The notes: generated by a model from the letters alone, not told the origin. Shown: positions 33,660 to 42,937, counted from the stretch's first letter. The stretch: DNA of 64,000 nucleotides from Verrucomicrobiia bacterium (GCA_030430455.1 JAUIJB010000003.1:34116-98115); one strand, 5' to 3'. Numbers and translations are program-made.

Positions 33660-33882
33660 CTTCACCGGGATACGTTCGGGTTTCCTCCCCGCCCTTGGCG
33701 GATCTTGCCTTGGGCAGCGCACATGCTTCCAGAAGCGGGCAGCCGCCGCACGGGCCGCTGGCCCGGCATTCGGCGCCGCGCGGCCGGAGGCCCAGCCACG
33801 TGGCGAGGCCTCCGACGCCTCCCAGCCCGGCCCAGCGCAGGCAGCGGCGCATCATTTCGCGACGGGAGATTTCCGCTTTCAT
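33652..33882 (-). CDS. 76-residue Tat-exported four-cysteine protein
   Basis: A twin-arginine signal (ISRREMMRRCLRWAGLGG) is followed by about 40 mature residues with the pattern C-x5-C-x2-C-x5-C (ECRASGPCGGCPLLEAC). The spacing could bind an iron-sulfur cluster or zinc. It is sandwiched by overlaps of eight and four bases in the redox operon. No family was recognised. Confidence 0.72.
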   Translation of the reverse strand: MKAEISRREMMRRCLRWAGLGGVGGLATWLGLRPRGAECRASGPCGGCPLLEACALPKARSAKGGEETRTYPGEDG

Positions 33883-35360
33883 GGTCCCTCGGGGTTGGAG
33901 TTCCGCTCACTGCCGACTGCGTGGCCCGCCGCGGTCTCGTTCCTCGCCGCCAGGTCGAGGCAGCGCATCTTGGTGAGATCGCGCACGAGCAGGCGACCGC
34001 CGGCGATGGCCATCGGCCCCCACGAGTCGTGGCCGTCGAGCACCCGGGCACGGGCCAACAGCTCGAACCCGGCGGGCGAGGCGGCGACCATGCTCAGCTC
34101 GCCGTGGTCGTCCATGACCAGCAGCTTGTCGTCGGCGACCAGGAAGGGCCCGAGCCCGAAGCGGTTCGCGGGCCCGCTGGTCCAGCGCGGCGTGCCGTCC
34201 GCGGCGAGGCAGACGAGCTCGCCGTCCGGGCGCACGCCGAAGAGGTGGTCGCGGTGGAGGATCGGGGTCTGCTGGGTCGCGCCGAAGGTGGCGTCATCGA
34301 GCCGATACTCCGGCTCGACCGCCCAGTCCGCCAAGTCCGCCCCGTCGCGGCGCACCCGCAGCATCAGGCTGCCGGCCCGGTAGCCACCGGAGAGGAACAG
34401 GCGACCGCCGGGCAGCGGCACCGGCGTCGGCACCGTGGCGATGCTGATCCGCCATTCCCCGGTCGTCCACAGCAGGCGACCGTCATCGGCCGCCACGCCG
34501 GCGACACCACGATGACCGCAGTAGATGTAGCTGCGCGTCCCGCCGACCTCCGCCACCGCGACCGAGGAGTGGGTCATCTTCCACCCCGGGGTGTTCGGGC
34601 AGCTCCACGCCACCTCTCCGGTGGCGAGGTCGAGGGCACACAGCAGCGGCCCGTCGGGCGGCGTCCCGGCCGGCGCGAGGATCACGCGGTCGCCGTCGAT
34701 GAGCGGGCACTGGCCGGCGTACCAGGGCGGGATGTCGGTGCCGAACTCGCGGACCAGGTCGACGCTCCAGCACAGCCCGCCGCTGGCCATGTCGACGCAG
34801 CTGACGTGGCCCATCGGCCCGAGCGCCACGACCCGGCCGCCCGCCACGGCCGGCACGGTGCGCGACATCCCGTGGTTGCGCTTCACCTCGACCGGGTACG
34901 ACAGGCGCCAGATTTCCCGGCCGTCGGCGAGCGACAGGCAACGCAGCGCGTCGGCCCCGGCCTCGCGGTCGTAGTCCATCAGGAAGACTCGACCGGCGTG
35001 GATCGCCGGGCCGGCGTAGCCCTCGCCGACCTCGACCGACCACAGCAGCGGCGGGCCGTCCGCCGGCCACTCCCCGAGCAAGGCCGTGGGCTCGGGCGAG
35101 ACCCCGTCGCCCGCCGGTCCGCGAAAGCCGGGCCACGATCCCGGCAAGGGGACCGCCACGCCGGGACCGGTCGTGGTCGTGGCCGACTCGAGCGGCGAGG
35201 GTCCGGCGTCGGCCCCGGCCAGCCGGGTGCCGGCGGCGGGAACCCGCCGCGGCACTTCGGCCGGTCCGGCCCGGAGCGCGACGACCAACGCGGCCGCCGC
35301 CGCCAGCGCGAGGGCGAGCGGCGCGAGCACGGTCGGCCAACGGTGCATGGCGGCCATCAC
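33879..35360 (-). CDS. exported PQQ-type beta-propeller protein
   Basis: A 493-residue protein with an N-terminal hydrophobic anchor or signal (TVLAPLALALAAAAALVV), then a propeller. It begins WPGFRGPAGDGVSPEP, a phrase shared with the other cluster propeller (WPRFRGPEGTGV), and has blades such as CVDMASGGLCWSVDL and ALDLATGEVAWSCP. It is the first gene of the redox operon. The start could be GTG 35360, ATG 35357 or ATG 35348. Cofactor binding is not established. Confidence 0.75.
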   Translation of the reverse strand: MMAAMHRWPTVLAPLALALAAAAALVVALRAGPAEVPRRVPAAGTRLAGADAGPSPLESATTTTGPGVAVPLPGSWPGFRGPAGDGVSPEPTALLGEWPADGPPLLWSVEVGEGYAGPAIHAGRVFLMDYDREAGADALRCLSLADGREIWRLSYPVEVKRNHGMSRTVPAVAGGRVVALGPMGHVSCVDMASGGLCWSVDLVREFGTDIPPWYAGQCPLIDGDRVILAPAGTPPDGPLLCALDLATGEVAWSCPNTPGWKMTHSSVAVAEVGGTRSYIYCGHRGVAGVAADDGRLLWTTGEWRISIATVPTPVPLPGGRLFLSGGYRAGSLMLRVRRDGADLADWAVEPEYRLDDATFGATQQTPILHRDHLFGVRPDGELVCLAADGTPRWTSGPANRFGLGPFLVADDKLLVMDDHGELSMVAASPAGFELLARARVLDGHDSWGPMAIAGGRLLVRDLTKMRCLDLAARNETAAGHAVGSERNSNPEGP

Positions 35361-35670
35361 CCGGCACCATCCGGCCGCCGTGAGCCACTCACAAGCAGCG
35401 ACTCACGATCCGAAAGGAGATGCGCGGGGATTGCCGGGATTTGCGCGGCGAACGCCGTGGTTGGAGGCGCCGTCGAGCCGGACCTTCGCCGCGGGCAGGT
35501 GCTTCCGGGCGAACGCCCGGCGCCGCGCGGATCCCGCTGCCACTGATGCCGCCGTCGGGGCCTTGCGGGAGGCTGCCGTGGAATCTAGGGTGGATCCCGC
35601 GCAGGGTGCTCCAAGCCGCCCCGCCCTCCCTCCCCTCTGCCCGCCCATCCTCAATCCCGTTGCCCTTCCC
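35361..35670. promoter_or_regulatory. divergent promoter region, redox cluster versus pectin module
   Basis: This 310-base gap separates the eight-gene minus-strand cluster from the GH105-PL22 pair. Both promoters should lie here. I see no clear operator or sigma boxes. Confidence 0.35.
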
Positions 35671-37089
35671 GTGAAATCCGTCCTGCCCTTCGTCGCCCCG
35701 TCTTTCGTCGGCCCGTCCTTCGCCGCCCTGCTCGCCCTCTGTCCGTCGTCGCCCCTCGGCGCCCAGCAGGCAACCGACGCCAACACGCCGCTGCACCTGC
35801 TGCAGCCGGAGTACGAAACCCCCTACGGCGTTCCCGAGCGCGACGCCATCATCGCGGTGCTCGACCGCGTCCACGACTACCTCGACCAGACGACCCCGGC
35901 GCAGCTGGTCGACGCCGCGAGCGGCGAGCCGGTCGAGGATTTCCCGGCGATCCCGGAGATGGAGAGGATCGCCTTCAAGCAGGGCGACTTCCGCATCATG
36001 AGCTACGAATGGGGCGTGACCTACGCCGGCATGCTGCTCGCCACGGAGGCCACCGGCGACCCGCAATACGCCGGCTACGCCTTCGAGCGCCTCGGCTTCC
36101 TGGCCACGATCCGGCCCCACGTGCTCGAGCTCGAGAAGCGCCGCCCGGAGGCGCGCCACCCGCTGGGCTCGATGCTTCACCCGGATTCGCTCGACGACGC
36201 CGGCGCGATGTGCGCGGCGATGATCAAGGCGCGCCGCGCCGGGCTCGAGGCCGAGCTCGGGCCGGTCATCGACACCTACATCCGGCACATCCACGAGAAG
36301 CAGTTCCGGCTCGAGGACGGCACCCTCGCGCGCAACCGCCCGCAGCCGCGCTCGCTTTGGCTCGACGACCTGTTCATGAGCGTGCCCGCGCTCGCCTGGA
36401 TGGGCGCCGACACCGGCGAGGCGCGCTATTTCGACGACGCCGTCCGGCAGGTCACGCAGTTCTCCGAGCGCATGTTCGACCGCGACGAGGGCCTCTTCAT
36501 CCACGCCTGGATCGACGGCATGGACCCGCACCCGGAGTTCCACTGGGCCCGCGCCAACGGCTGGGCGCTGATGGCGATCATCGAGCTTCTCGAGGTGCTC
36601 CCGGAGGACCACGAGGGCCGCGGCGAGGTGCTCGGCATCCTCCGCAACCACCTCCGCGGGCTCGCCGCCGTGCAGTCCTCCACCGGCCTGTGGCACCAGC
36701 TGCTCGACCGCGACGACTCCTACCTCGAGACCTCGGCCACGGCCATCTACACCTACGCCATCGCCCGCGCCATCAACCGCGGCTACGTCGACGCGAAGGC
36801 CTACGGCCCGATGGCCTGCCTGGCCTGGAACGGGCTCGCCACGAAGGTGAACGGCAAGGGCCAGGTCGAGGGAACCTGCGTCGGCACCGGCATGGGCTTC
36901 GACCCGGCCTTCTACTACCACCGCCCGGTCAGCGCGTTCGCCGCGCACGGCTACGGGCCGGTCCTGCTGGCGGGCGCCGAGATGATCCGCCTGCTCGACC
37001 GCACCCACCCGCGGATGAACGACAGCGCGATCCAGTTCTATGATGTCGAGATCCAGACGGATGAGCCGATCTTCCGCGTCGGTGAGTAG
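35671..37089 (+). CDS. secreted GH105 unsaturated uronyl hydrolase
   Basis: A 472-residue protein from GTG 35671 with a hydrophobic signal peptide. The six-barrel motifs are PRSLWLDDLFMSVPALAWMG, the aromatic HWARANGWALMAI and GTCVGTGMGFDPAFYY. It releases unsaturated galacturonate from lyase products. It is about 100 residues longer than the GH105 at 6946, with an extended N-terminus. Its 3' end overlaps the PL22 gene by 50 bases, so the two are translated together. Confidence 0.85.
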   Translation: MKSVLPFVAPSFVGPSFAALLALCPSSPLGAQQATDANTPLHLLQPEYETPYGVPERDAIIAVLDRVHDYLDQTTPAQLVDAASGEPVEDFPAIPEMERIAFKQGDFRIMSYEWGVTYAGMLLATEATGDPQYAGYAFERLGFLATIRPHVLELEKRRPEARHPLGSMLHPDSLDDAGAMCAAMIKARRAGLEAELGPVIDTYIRHIHEKQFRLEDGTLARNRPQPRSLWLDDLFMSVPALAWMGADTGEARYFDDAVRQVTQFSERMFDRDEGLFIHAWIDGMDPHPEFHWARANGWALMAIIELLEVLPEDHEGRGEVLGILRNHLRGLAAVQSSTGLWHQLLDRDDSYLETSATAIYTYAIARAINRGYVDAKAYGPMACLAWNGLATKVNGKGQVEGTCVGTGMGFDPAFYYHRPVSAFAAHGYGPVLLAGAEMIRLLDRTHPRMNDSAIQFYDVEIQTDEPIFRVGE

Positions 37090-38428
37090 GCCGGCGGCCA
37101 CCCGCCGCGGACCGCTTGCCGCCCTGCTCCTGCTGGGCGGCCTGCTGCTGGCACCCCCCGCCCGGGGCGCCCTCGGCACCCGCTTTCCCTCCGAGCGGCG
37201 CGTGGTGCCGGACCCGGTCACCGGGGCCGAGCTCGTCTTCCTCACCAGCCGGCCCGACGGCGACCGCAAGATTTACCCGACCCACAACCAGTGGACCTCC
37301 GACGGCAAGTGGGTGGTGTTCCACTCCGGCAAGATCCGCGGCGAGGGCATGGCGGTCCACGAGGAGACCGGCGAGATGGTTCAGGTGACCGAGGGCGCCG
37401 GCCGCAGCACCCTCTGCGTGGCGCGGAAATCGATGAAACTCTACTACCTCAGGGCGGCCGGAGAACGTCGCCGGGGCGGTCCGCGGGAGTTGGTCGAGGT
37501 CGACCTGGGGCGCCTGCTGGCCGGGGAGCCCGGGGCGGACGATGCCCCGGCGGCCTCCTGCGAGCGGGTCTGCGGGACGATCCCGGCCGCGATCGGCGCC
37601 GGCGGCGACATGGCGCTGGACGGCGGCGAGGAGTGGGTCTGGTTCCGGGTCGGCCGCGACGAGGCCGCCCGCCACCTGCCCGAGGGCAGCGAGGTGAAGG
37701 ACGACTTCGGGCCCCGCGGGATGGGCGCCGGACCCGGCGGAATCGCCGGCATGAACGTGGCGAGCGGCGAACTCCGCCACGTGGTGTCGGTCCCGTTCCA
37801 GGTCGGCCACATCCAGTCGAACCCGTGGGTCCCCTCGCAGATCGTCTTCTGCTGGGAAACCGGCGGGAAGTCACCGCAGCGCACTTGGACCGTCCAGGCC
37901 GACGGCAGCGGCCTGCGTCCGCTCTATCCGGAGGCCGACTACGAGTGGGTCACCCACGAGGCGGTGATCACCCCGAAGGAGGCCGCCTTCGCCATCATGG
38001 GCCACCGCCAGCCCGGCGCCGACGGACCCGGCCAGGACCCGGCATGGGGCCCGGCCGGAACCCGCGAGAAGCCGACCGGGCTCGGTGTCGTCGAGATCGC
38101 CAGCGGCACGATGACCCTCGCCGGGCAGATCCCGTACGGCAGCGGCTTCTGGCACGTCACCGGATCGCCCGACGGGCGCTTCCTGGCCGGCGACAACTTC
38201 GCCCGCGAGATCCACATGATCCACCGCCGGACGCACGAGATGCGACGGGTCTCCGCCGGCCACAAGCGCAGCGCCGACGACCACCCGCACCCGAGCTTCA
38301 AGCCGGACGGCACCAAGGTGGTGATCCAGTCGGCGATGCTCTCGGAGGACGACAGCGCCATGAACCTCTGCCTGGTCCCGGTGCCGCAAGACTGGCTGGA
38401 ACGCCCGCCTGCGGCAGTTTCCGACTGA
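37040..38428 (+). CDS. ogl: PL22 oligogalacturonate lyase
   Basis: A 462-residue protein with an N-terminal arginine-rich, hydrophobic signal-like segment and a seven-bladed propeller. Family phrases are IYPTHNQWTSDGKWVVFHS, HIQSNPWVPSQIVFCWE, YEWVTHEAVI and DDHPHPSFKPDG, with the histidines expected to bind manganese. It splits short oligogalacturonides from pectate lyase action. Known PL22 enzymes are mostly cytoplasmic, so the apparent export signal is of note. Its start lies inside the GH105 gene. Confidence 0.86.
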   Translation: MMSRSRRMSRSSASVSRPAATRRGPLAALLLLGGLLLAPPARGALGTRFPSERRVVPDPVTGAELVFLTSRPDGDRKIYPTHNQWTSDGKWVVFHSGKIRGEGMAVHEETGEMVQVTEGAGRSTLCVARKSMKLYYLRAAGERRRGGPRELVEVDLGRLLAGEPGADDAPAASCERVCGTIPAAIGAGGDMALDGGEEWVWFRVGRDEAARHLPEGSEVKDDFGPRGMGAGPGGIAGMNVASGELRHVVSVPFQVGHIQSNPWVPSQIVFCWETGGKSPQRTWTVQADGSGLRPLYPEADYEWVTHEAVITPKEAAFAIMGHRQPGADGPGQDPAWGPAGTREKPTGLGVVEIASGTMTLAGQIPYGSGFWHVTGSPDGRFLAGDNFAREIHMIHRRTHEMRRVSAGHKRSADDHPHPSFKPDGTKVVIQSAMLSEDDSAMNLCLVPVPQDWLERPPAAVSD

Positions 38429-38442
38429 ACCTTCGACCCAAC

Positions 38443-38463
38443 ACCGCCCGTTTCCCGGGCGGT
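38443..38463. terminator. hairpin between convergent genes
   Basis: ACCGCCCG and CGGGCGGT form a perfect eight-base stem with a TTTCC loop, between the converging PL22 and kinase-like genes. It could end transcription on both strands. There is no T-tract. Confidence 0.5.
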
Positions 38464-38480
38464 ATCCGATTGGCCGCCGC

Positions 38481-39680
38481 TCAGCCGCGGCGGATCTTCG
38501 AGCCGGTGAACCGCACGGTGATCCGGTAGACCCGCTTCGTGCGGGTCTCGATCGCCCCGCTGCGGAGGTCGATGCGCTGCGGGATCTCCTGGCGGTGGAT
38601 GTCCACGGTGGTGCGGAAACCCCGCTCGGAAAAGACGTCGATCAGGATCGCCAGCGCGAGCGGATCCTCGAACAGCGGCGACTCGGTGTTGATGACGGCC
38701 CGGCCGGCGACGGCATACCTGCCGACGATCGGCATCATCTTCGACATGATGAACTCCACCACGGAGGCGAGCAGCTCCGGGCACTCGACCTGGTAGCCGT
38801 CGAGGCGCCGGACCAGCTCCTGGCGCGCACCCTTGACGAGTTCCTCGGCCAGGGGAATGCGGCGCAGCGAGTCGTAGGTCCTCGGATCGAGCTCGAGCGA
38901 GCTCTGGTATTCCAGCTCGCGGACGATGTTCCGCTGCACCACCTCGATCGGCGCCTGGGCGTTGATGAAGTGGTAGTGGAAGATCTTCCTCAGCGACACC
39001 AGCGCGTCGTAGGTCTTCTCCTTGAAGGTGCGGTAGCGGTTCCTCGCCAGCTCGGGATCGAAGTCGGTCGGCCGCTCGTCCCACAGCTCGCCGACCCCCG
39101 ACTGCCGGACCTCCGCGTTGTGCTCGAGGGTCTCCTCGCCGCGCTTGAGCTGGCGGGCGATGCTCTCGGCCTCGTCGACGAACAGCACCATGATGTGGAA
39201 GGTCGGCTGGCGGAACAGGTGCGCCTGCGCGGTCGCCGAGAACTCGCGGCGGAGCTGGATCATCTGGTCGTAGAACAGCTTGAGGCACTCGACCTGGACC
39301 TTGGTCCGAGGAAAGCCGTCGAGCACCGCGCTGTCGCGGTAAGCCGGCTTGAGCAGCTCGTTGAGCAGGAGCCGGAAGACCTCCTCGTCCCCCACCATGC
39401 CGCCGGACGCCTTGATCCGCTCGGCCTCCGGCGAGTTGAGCAGGCCGCTGATGACGATCGGCTCCGCGGTGATGTCGCGCAGGCTGCGGATGAAGTCGGT
39501 GTTGGTGCCCTTGCCGGAGCCCGGCGCCCCGCCCAGCAGGATCAGCTCCTTCGGGAAGCGCAGCTGGTCGTGTCCCAGCGAGTTCTCCAACTCCCTCCAG
39601 ACCCGGCTGAAGATCAACTGGGCGTCCTTGATCTCGAGGTCGGCGGGCGACGGCGCGTTTGACTGGGGCGAGCTGCTCAT
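38481..39680 (-). CDS. adenylate-kinase-like protein with a long C-terminal extension
   Basis: A 399-residue protein, about twice the length of a normal adenylate kinase. Residues about 37-230 contain the P-loop GGAPGSGKGT, the NMP-binding ISGLLNSPEAERIKA and the DGFPRTKVQVE motif. The remaining 170 residues (from KIFHYHFINAQAP) carry no known motif. It probably phosphorylates a nucleoside monophosphate or is a regulatory derivative. ATG 39680 is preferred over 39881, whose extra residues are low-complexity. Convergent with PL22. Confidence 0.75.
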   Translation of the reverse strand: MSSSPQSNAPSPADLEIKDAQLIFSRVWRELENSLGHDQLRFPKELILLGGAPGSGKGTNTDFIRSLRDITAEPIVISGLLNSPEAERIKASGGMVGDEEVFRLLLNELLKPAYRDSAVLDGFPRTKVQVECLKLFYDQMIQLRREFSATAQAHLFRQPTFHIMVLFVDEAESIARQLKRGEETLEHNAEVRQSGVGELWDERPTDFDPELARNRYRTFKEKTYDALVSLRKIFHYHFINAQAPIEVVQRNIVRELEYQSSLELDPRTYDSLRRIPLAEELVKGARQELVRRLDGYQVECPELLASVVEFIMSKMMPIVGRYAVAGRAVINTESPLFEDPLALAILIDVFSERGFRTTVDIHRQEIPQRIDLRSGAIETRTKRVYRITVRFTGSKIRRG

Positions 39681-39765
39681 TCCAGGAGCAGCCCATACCA
39701 TCCGGCCGGGGTCGTCGAGCCCGTCCACCTGCCGGGGAAGCACGCGGGTGCCGCCGGCACGACCG

Positions 39766-40758
39766 CTACTCCCCCGCCCTTCCGGTCGCCCGGTCCCGGC
39801 CCGGGGCGGAGTCCCCCGCCCGCACAAACTCGAGAATCGCCTCGGTGAGCCGCTCCGCGTCGGCATCGCGGGGCAGCACATGGGCCGAGTTCCCGCAGCG
39901 CAGCAGTTCCTTGCGCGGCACGCGGACGGCTTGGTCGAACCAGTCCTCCGCGGCCTTCTCGTCGGCCACCTGGTCGCGCGGGCTCACCGCCATGAACACG
40001 GGAACTTCAAGGTCGCCGGCCTGGCTGCGGTTGGCGTCGAGAAGTTCGAAGAGGGCGTGGTGGAGGTTGCCCGGGATGAAGCGCTCCGCGTCCGGGTAGT
40101 CGTCCGGCAGCGGTTCGACGATGTCCGGGTCATAGGTGGTTTCGGTGAGCTCGATGTGGCGATGAAACAAGCCGAACCAGTGCCGCGGGGCCAGCAGCGG
40201 GCTGCGCTCGTCCCCGACCTCCACCAGCGGGGCCAGCAAAACCAGGCCCTCCGGGTCGACCTCGCCGTCGAGCGTCGCCCGGATCGAAACCGCGGCCCCG
40301 AGCGAATGGCCGACGATCCACAGGCGGTCCGCGTCGCGCCGCATGGCGGCCGCCTCGCGCGCCACGGTCGCGGTCCAGTCGTCGAGCCCGCGCTGGCGGC
40401 GACGCTCGAGCCGCTCGCCGAATCCCGGCAGGCGGATGGCACGGCACCGGTAGCCCTGCCGGGCCAACTCCCGGGCCATCGGCCGCCACAGTTCCGGCGT
40501 GTCGGCGAAGCCATGCACGAACAGCAGGGCCGTCCGTCCGCCGCCGAGGCTGTAGGGCTGGAATCCCTCCCGCACGCCATCCTCGTCGAACACCTGACGC
40601 CCCTCCCAGGCCACGGCCCGCTTCTTCACGACGCCATCGTAAATGGCGCAGCCGCCGAAGAAGATCACGGCAAAAAGGGCCGCCGTGACCGGCAGGACCC
40701 GGCGCAGGTGCCGGCGAGGCTTGGGTTCCTTGACAGTCGTGATGGTCGAGTCAGGCAT
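39766..40758 (-). CDS. lipoprotein alpha/beta hydrolase
   Basis: A 330-residue protein. A membrane segment ends in FFGGCAIYD, a likely lipobox. The fold carries the oxyanion phrase LLFVHGFADTPELWRP, the nucleophile elbow VGHSLGAA, an Asp in SPRDQVADE and the His in GNSAHVLPRD. It is a carboxylesterase or lysophospholipase-like hydrolase with unknown substrate. The frame is open far upstream through a proline-rich repeat, but ATG 40758 gives the signal sequence. Confidence 0.82.
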   Translation of the reverse strand: MPDSTITTVKEPKPRRHLRRVLPVTAALFAVIFFGGCAIYDGVVKKRAVAWEGRQVFDEDGVREGFQPYSLGGGRTALLFVHGFADTPELWRPMARELARQGYRCRAIRLPGFGERLERRRQRGLDDWTATVAREAAAMRRDADRLWIVGHSLGAAVSIRATLDGEVDPEGLVLLAPLVEVGDERSPLLAPRHWFGLFHRHIELTETTYDPDIVEPLPDDYPDAERFIPGNLHHALFELLDANRSQAGDLEVPVFMAVSPRDQVADEKAAEDWFDQAVRVPRKELLRCGNSAHVLPRDADAERLTEAILEFVRAGDSAPGRDRATGRAGE

Positions 40759-40941
40759 GCGGTCGAAATACGTGAGGCCGATGCAGGACGCGGGGACGCA
40801 GCTCCTGCTCGCGTCGCGAGCCTCCAACAGGATGGTTCGCCTGTCCACCGGGCTTGTCGGCCCTCTGAATGTACTTGGCCACGGCGCGGTCGTCCATAGG
40901 ATGGACAATGTACCTTCCGGAAACCCGCCAAGGGCCCTCCT

Positions 40942-41015
40942 CCCCGCCCATCCCTCCTCCCTCCCCGCCCATCCCTCCTCCCTCCCCGCCCATCCCTCCT
41001 CCCTCCCGCCCATCC
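40942..41015. repeat. 21-bp pyrimidine-rich tandem repeat
   Basis: Three identical 21-base units at 40942-40962, 40963-40983 and 40984-41004, plus a partial fourth, built from CCCCGCCCATCC and CTCCTCCCT. They lie just upstream of the beta-helix/secretin gene and downstream of the divergent hydrolase start. One strand is almost pure C/T, so unusual DNA structure or slipped-strand variation is plausible. Confidence 0.85.
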
Positions 41016-41036
41016 ACGCTCCAACCTCCCCGCCCG

Positions 41037-42839
41037 ATGAAATTCCTCCTCTCTCTGGCCGGCCTCTTGGCCCTCTCCACTCACCTCCATGCCGCCGCGT
41101 TGCCGACCTACTATGTCGATCCCGACGGCGACGACAACTCACCCGACGGAACCGATCCCTCAAGCCCCTTCGCGACCATCGCAAAGGCCCTCGATGCCGC
41201 CACCTCGGGCAGCCGGATCCACGCCGCCGAGGGCACCTACACGCTCAGCAACCTCCTGATCGACAAGAGCATCGCCATCCAGGGTGCCGGGCCCGACCTG
41301 ACGATCTTCCAGGGCGCCGAGACCCCGGGCACGGCGACCCATCGGCTCTCGACCTTCAATACGGGCCACCAGATTTACATCGACGGCCTCACCCTCAAGA
41401 ACGGGGTCGGCCAACCGGGCAGCTTCGGCGACGACGGCAAGGCGGGGGGATGCCTCAACCTGGGATCCCATGTCTATCTCAACAACGTGAAGATCTGCGG
41501 CAACCGCAGCGCCTCCGGGTCGTTCGGGGGCGGTGGCATCTTCAACGCCGGCGGGGCCCTCACCATCACCAACAGCACCATCATGCAGAACGAGGCACCG
41601 GGCGGAGGCAACGGCGGCGGCCTGGCCCTGATCGGTGGCTCGGCGACGATCCTCAACACCGACATCGAATACAACTTCGCCGGCGACCAGACGGAGACGC
41701 GCCCGGCCGGCATCGGCGGCGGCGTCTACGTCGGCCCCGACTGCGACCCGGCAACCTTCAAGTTCTGCACCCTCGAGGGGAACCGCGCCGGCAACGGCAA
41801 CCCGGGCTTCGGCGGCAGTGGCGGCGGAATCTCGAACCAGGGCAACCTCTTCGTGAAGAGCTCCCTCTTCCTGCACAACTGCGCCGGCAACGGCGGCGCC
41901 GCGCTCGACGGCGCCAACGGCGGATTCGGCGGCGGCCTCATCAACTACGACACGGCCACGATCAAGAACACCACCTTCACCCACAACCACGCCGGCCACG
42001 CCGGGCTGAACTCCGGCTTCGGCGGCAGCGGCGGCGCCCTCGACTCGACCCTCGGAACCCTGTCGCTGAAGTTCTGCACCATCACCGGAAACTCCGCCGG
42101 CATGGGCGCGTCGTTCGACGGCTACGGCTCCGGCATCCACGCCAACACCGGCACCCCGGTCATCACGGTCAAGAACTCCATCCTCTACGGCAACACGGTG
42201 CTCCCGAACGGCGGCGGCACCGACGCCGCGGGCAACGGCATCACCTCGGCCGGCCACAACGTGTTCGGCGACACCAGCCCGTTCGCGATCGCCAATCCGG
42301 GCCTGGGCGACCTGGGCGACAACCCGCTGCTCGGCACCCTCGCCGACAATGGCGGCCCCACCCTTTCGCTCCGGCCGCTGAAAACCAGCGTGGCCATCGA
42401 CAACGTCGCACTGACCATCGGCGGCTTGGTTACCGACCAACTCGGCAACCGACGCGGCACCACAACCGCGACCGGCGCCGTCGACCCGGCCGCCACCATC
42501 CTGGACCCGGACGACATCGGCGTCCAGATCGAGGTGACACCCTACGTCGACGACAATGGCAGCTACATCCGGCTGAATCTCAACAACAGCTCGTCGGAGA
42601 TGCAGTACCAGGTCTTCCAGGGCGACACGGTGAGCCAGCTCAGCATTCCCGAGGTCCAGCCCGGCGGGCGGATGCCGGTCACCTCCCCCACCCGCGGCAC
42701 CAACGGGCCCATGCTGTTCCAGCTTCCCTTCCTATCCCCGTTTCTCCACGCCGATGGCAGGCGCAAGGAAAAGAGCTTCTTGGTCATCATCGTCACCCCC
42801 TACATCCTGGACTCCCCCCTCGAGGCTGCCGCCCGCTGA
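41037..42839 (+). CDS. secreted beta-helix protein with secretin-like C-terminus
   Basis: A 600-residue protein with a signal peptide (MKFLLSLAGLLALSTHLHA). Residues 25-480 form a Gly/Asn-rich right-handed beta-helix with repeated GGGI, CTLEGN and CTITGNSAG coils and the end phrase LLGTLADNGGPT. Residues about 493-600 change character: IGVQIEVTPYVDDNGSYIRL, then LPFLSPFLHADGRRKEKSF and VIIVTPYILD. These resemble the core and end of type II/IV secretins. A passenger joined to an outer-membrane secretin tail would be unusual. The helix part is clear; the tail assignment is an inference. Confidence 0.75.
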   Translation: MKFLLSLAGLLALSTHLHAAALPTYYVDPDGDDNSPDGTDPSSPFATIAKALDAATSGSRIHAAEGTYTLSNLLIDKSIAIQGAGPDLTIFQGAETPGTATHRLSTFNTGHQIYIDGLTLKNGVGQPGSFGDDGKAGGCLNLGSHVYLNNVKICGNRSASGSFGGGGIFNAGGALTITNSTIMQNEAPGGGNGGGLALIGGSATILNTDIEYNFAGDQTETRPAGIGGGVYVGPDCDPATFKFCTLEGNRAGNGNPGFGGSGGGISNQGNLFVKSSLFLHNCAGNGGAALDGANGGFGGGLINYDTATIKNTTFTHNHAGHAGLNSGFGGSGGALDSTLGTLSLKFCTITGNSAGMGASFDGYGSGIHANTGTPVITVKNSILYGNTVLPNGGGTDAAGNGITSAGHNVFGDTSPFAIANPGLGDLGDNPLLGTLADNGGPTLSLRPLKTSVAIDNVALTIGGLVTDQLGNRRGTTTATGAVDPAATILDPDDIGVQIEVTPYVDDNGSYIRLNLNNSSSEMQYQVFQGDTVSQLSIPEVQPGGRMPVTSPTRGTNGPMLFQLPFLSPFLHADGRRKEKSFLVIIVTPYILDSPLEAAAR

Positions 42840-42937
42840 CGCGGATCCGCCTGCCCGGCCGGCAGTGAATCCGGCCAACCCGGCAATTCGGGCCATCATG
42901 CTTCGCCATCCCGCCGTTCTGGCTGTATGGAGGACGC

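Noticed and set aside
40942..41015. Proline-rich N-terminal extension of the beta-helix protein
   Set aside because: The frame is open through the repeat, but the signal peptide begins at ATG 41037.
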